Of a DNA stretch of 64,000 bases, positions 62,700 through 64,000 are shown one piece after another. The position numbers and the translations under genes are program-made. A model generated the notes under the pieces. The model did no database searches and was not told the DNA's origin. It saw only the letters and a program-made list of their open reading frames with translations. The stretch is taken from contig NZ_JAGIPG010000007.1 of assembly GCF_017877055.1 (NCBI RefSeq), positions 62,001-126,000 on the forward strand. The letters are read 5' to 3'. Each line of letters starts with the position of its first letter. The first letter of the stretch is position 1. Source of the DNA: Neorhizobium galegae (GTDB lineage: Bacteria; Pseudomonadota; Alphaproteobacteria; Rhizobiales; Rhizobiaceae).

Positions 62700-62840
62700 G
62701 ATCGCTTCGACAGTCGGCGTTATTCCACAGACCTCCTTTCGCGTTCGATTTCCGTGCGATGCCCCCTCGGAATAGAAGCTTGAGGCACCGTAAACTTAAC
62801 GTCCGTCAGGCGACCGCTGGTGCTCCTGCTCGACCTGCGA

Positions 62841-63542
62841 TTATATGCGAGCGATCACCGCCCACATGTTCATGGCAGCGGCGCGTAGTTCGCGATGGTG
62901 GCTGGCGGAAATGTCGTGGCGAGGGATGTGGAATAGGTTGGCAATCGGATCGTGAATGGAGACGAAGCGCTGCAAGTGTCTCTGTGACTTGAAGCGCTTC
63001 ATGATCCGCTCTCGCTGTCGCACTGGCTGATGGGAATTCTCGGCTCGATTGTTGAGCCCCTTGTGGGATCGATGCTCGACGCCCGGCATGATCTCTCGTC
63101 TTGCGGCGTCATAGGATCGGAGCTTGTCGCTCACCATCACGCGTGGCGCACGGCCTTGGCCCTTCAGCAGCTTGCGCATCAGGCGTTTGGCTGCCTTGGC
63201 GTTGCGGCAGCTTTGCACCAGCACCTCCAGCACAAATCCGTCCTGATCAACGGCGCGGCACAGCCAATGTTTCTCGCCTCCAATCGAAATGACGGCCTCG
63301 TCGAGATGCCATTTATCGCCGAGCTGGCCGCGCGAACGTCGACGGATCTGGTTGGCGAAGATTCGCCCGAATTTTTCCGCCCACAGCCTGACCGTTTGAT
63401 GCGAAACGATGATCCCTCGGGCCGCCAGCATGTCCTCGACCATTCGCAGGCTGAGTGGAAACCGAAAATAGAGCCATACGGCATGGCCGATGATTTCGGC
63501 GGGAAAACGATGGCGGCGGTAAAGAGGATCTCGGTCAGTCAT
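62841..63542 (-). CDS. IS6-family transposase, full length
   Basis: 233-residue transposase from ATG 63542 (MTDRDPLYRRHRFPAEIIGH). HTH region RMVEDMLAARGIIVSHQTVR; the DDE triad is visible in WHLDEAVISIGGEKHWLCRA, VMVSDKLRSYDAARR and LNNRAENSHQPVRQRER. Length is normal for the family, so it could be active. Terminal repeats could not be placed with confidence; the 5' side is fused directly to the second IS6 fragment. Confidence 0.85.
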   Translation of the reverse strand: MTDRDPLYRRHRFPAEIIGHAVWLYFRFPLSLRMVEDMLAARGIIVSHQTVRLWAEKFGRIFANQIRRRSRGQLGDKWHLDEAVISIGGEKHWLCRAVDQDGFVLEVLVQSCRNAKAAKRLMRKLLKGQGRAPRVMVSDKLRSYDAARREIMPGVEHRSHKGLNNRAENSHQPVRQRERIMKRFKSQRHLQRFVSIHDPIANLFHIPRHDISASHHRELRAAAMNMWAVIARI

Positions 63543-63553
63543 GGCCGAGCATC

Positions 63554-63796
63554 CTAGTCCATCCACACGTCATTTGGGCTCGGCGCTTTCCGCCGCAAGC
63601 GGCAGGCATAGTCGGGGCCGAACTTCTTTGCCCAACACCTGATCGTCTCATAGGAAACGACGATGCCCCGCTCCAAAAGCATCTCCTCGACCAAACGCCG
63701 GCTCAATGGAAATCGGAAATACAGCCAGACCGCATGGGCGATCAAAGCGGGAGGAAACCGATGGCGCTTGTAGCTGACGGGGCTCTTGCTCCTCAC
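63554..63796 (-). pseudogene. IS6-family transposase N-terminal fragment
   Basis: Leftward frame SPVSYKRHRFPPALIAHAVW, LYFRFPLSRRLVEEMLLERG, IVVSYETIRCWAKKFGPDYA to PSPNDVW, then one out-of-family residue pair and a stop. The break falls exactly before the first catalytic Asp (WHLDE in relatives). The complete IS6 transposase gene follows at once, so this copy was cut by that element or by recombination between the two. Confidence 0.8.
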
Positions 63797-63820
63797 GGCG
63801 AGTTACCCGCAACCTTTCAG

Positions 63821-63843
63821 CCCAAGTTAATCTGACATCACCC
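63821..63843. repeat. Terminal inverted repeat of the truncated IS6 copy
   Basis: Read leftward, GGGTGATGTCAGATTAACTT shares its first 11 bases with the terminal repeat of the IS6 element at 6868 (GGGTGATGTCACG). It lies 25 bases upstream of the transposase fragment and marks the outer end of that element. The 157 bases from here to the window end hold no gene I can support. Confidence 0.65.
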
Positions 63844-64000
63844 TCTTGCTTTGCTCGTCGTGTCCCGTCACGCGGGGGTCGGTATCCCTATGCTGCTCGC
63901 CTTGCTGGCCCTGGCTGGCCTGGCGGGGCATCCAGCACGGATTTTATCTACTCTACGAACATTTCGTCTCGCCCCTTGCGAACGTTCGGAATAATCGCAG

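Noticed and set aside
1..64000. tRNA, rRNA, CRISPR array, riboswitch or replication origin
   Set aside because: No cloverleaf-like segment, repeat-spacer series, conserved riboswitch core or rep gene was recognised on reading; a dedicated covariance search was not possible.

Overview
The window looks like accessory DNA (plasmid, chromid or catabolic island) of a Rhizobiaceae-type alphaproteobacterium. Coding is GC-rich with long antisense open frames. The gene families are typical of soil and plant-associated rhizobia and agrobacteria: many ABC importers, LysR/LacI/RpiR/AraC regulators, GMC dehydrogenases, orphan TctC-type binding proteins, opine-type enzymes and IS6-family elements. No rRNA, tRNA, CRISPR array or replication gene was seen. 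The assignment rests on family resemblance, not on a search.

Layout. (1) 0.5-6.5 kb: a complete ferric-citrate uptake operon, fecABCDE, with an inverted repeat and a palindrome upstream and a hairpin after fecA. (2) 6.5-15.5 kb: a decayed mosaic. It holds an internally deleted IS6 element and several genes cut at one end and joined to a neighbour (LysE-type exporter/MFS, SDR/SRAP, SDR/LysR). Intact genes for LysR, TetR, an NAD(P)-binding oxidoreductase, a 3beta-HSD-like protein and a SnoaL-like protein lie between them. (3) 15.7-23.2 kb: a divergent LacI regulator facing a polyamine-type ABC importer followed by a GH3 beta-glucosidase, with two copies of one palindromic operator between them. 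(4) 23.4-31.7 kb: an RpiR regulator converging on an operon of a creatinase-like pita-bread protein, a sugar-type ABC importer, a leaderless NMT1-like protein and an Asp/Glu/hydantoin racemase. (5) 32-34.6 kb: an exonuclease III pseudogene, a Xre-RES toxin-antitoxin pair and an SDR gene gutted by an IS6 remnant.

(6) 34.8-44.1 kb: an alcohol/aldehyde oxidation cluster with two GMC oxidoreductases, an aldehyde dehydrogenase, a zinc alcohol dehydrogenase, a beta-hydroxyacid dehydrogenase and two TctC/Bug binding proteins. Two divergent promoters in it carry a common ATAAGG-N3-CCTTAT-like site. (7) 44.2-44.5 kb: a serine-recombinase fragment ending at a 195-bp Tn3-type miniature inverted-repeat element. 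(8) 44.5-57.3 kb: an opine-type catabolic operon of nine genes, mostly joined by 4-bp overlaps. It encodes a DAO-family oxidase, a three-subunit opine-oxidase-like flavoenzyme, dipeptide-type ABC permeases and a fused ATPase, an octopine/nopaline-type dehydrogenase and a MmgE/PrpD protein. A LysR gene and the separately transcribed binding-protein gene complete it. The two promoter regions share a 44-bp box (33 of 44 identical), which ties them into one regulon.

(9) 57.5-64 kb: transposase fragments, a frameshifted and truncated nucleoside hydrolase, an AraC regulator divergent from an aldo/keto reductase - MDR - glyoxalase-fold operon, an MDR tail fragment, and IS6 elements at the right edge.

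The most novel part is the 44.5-57.3 kb unit. It combines import, oxidative cleavage and possible epimerisation of an N-carboxyalkyl amino acid (opine or iminodicarboxylate), with a readable regulatory signature. Its substrate cannot be read from sequence.
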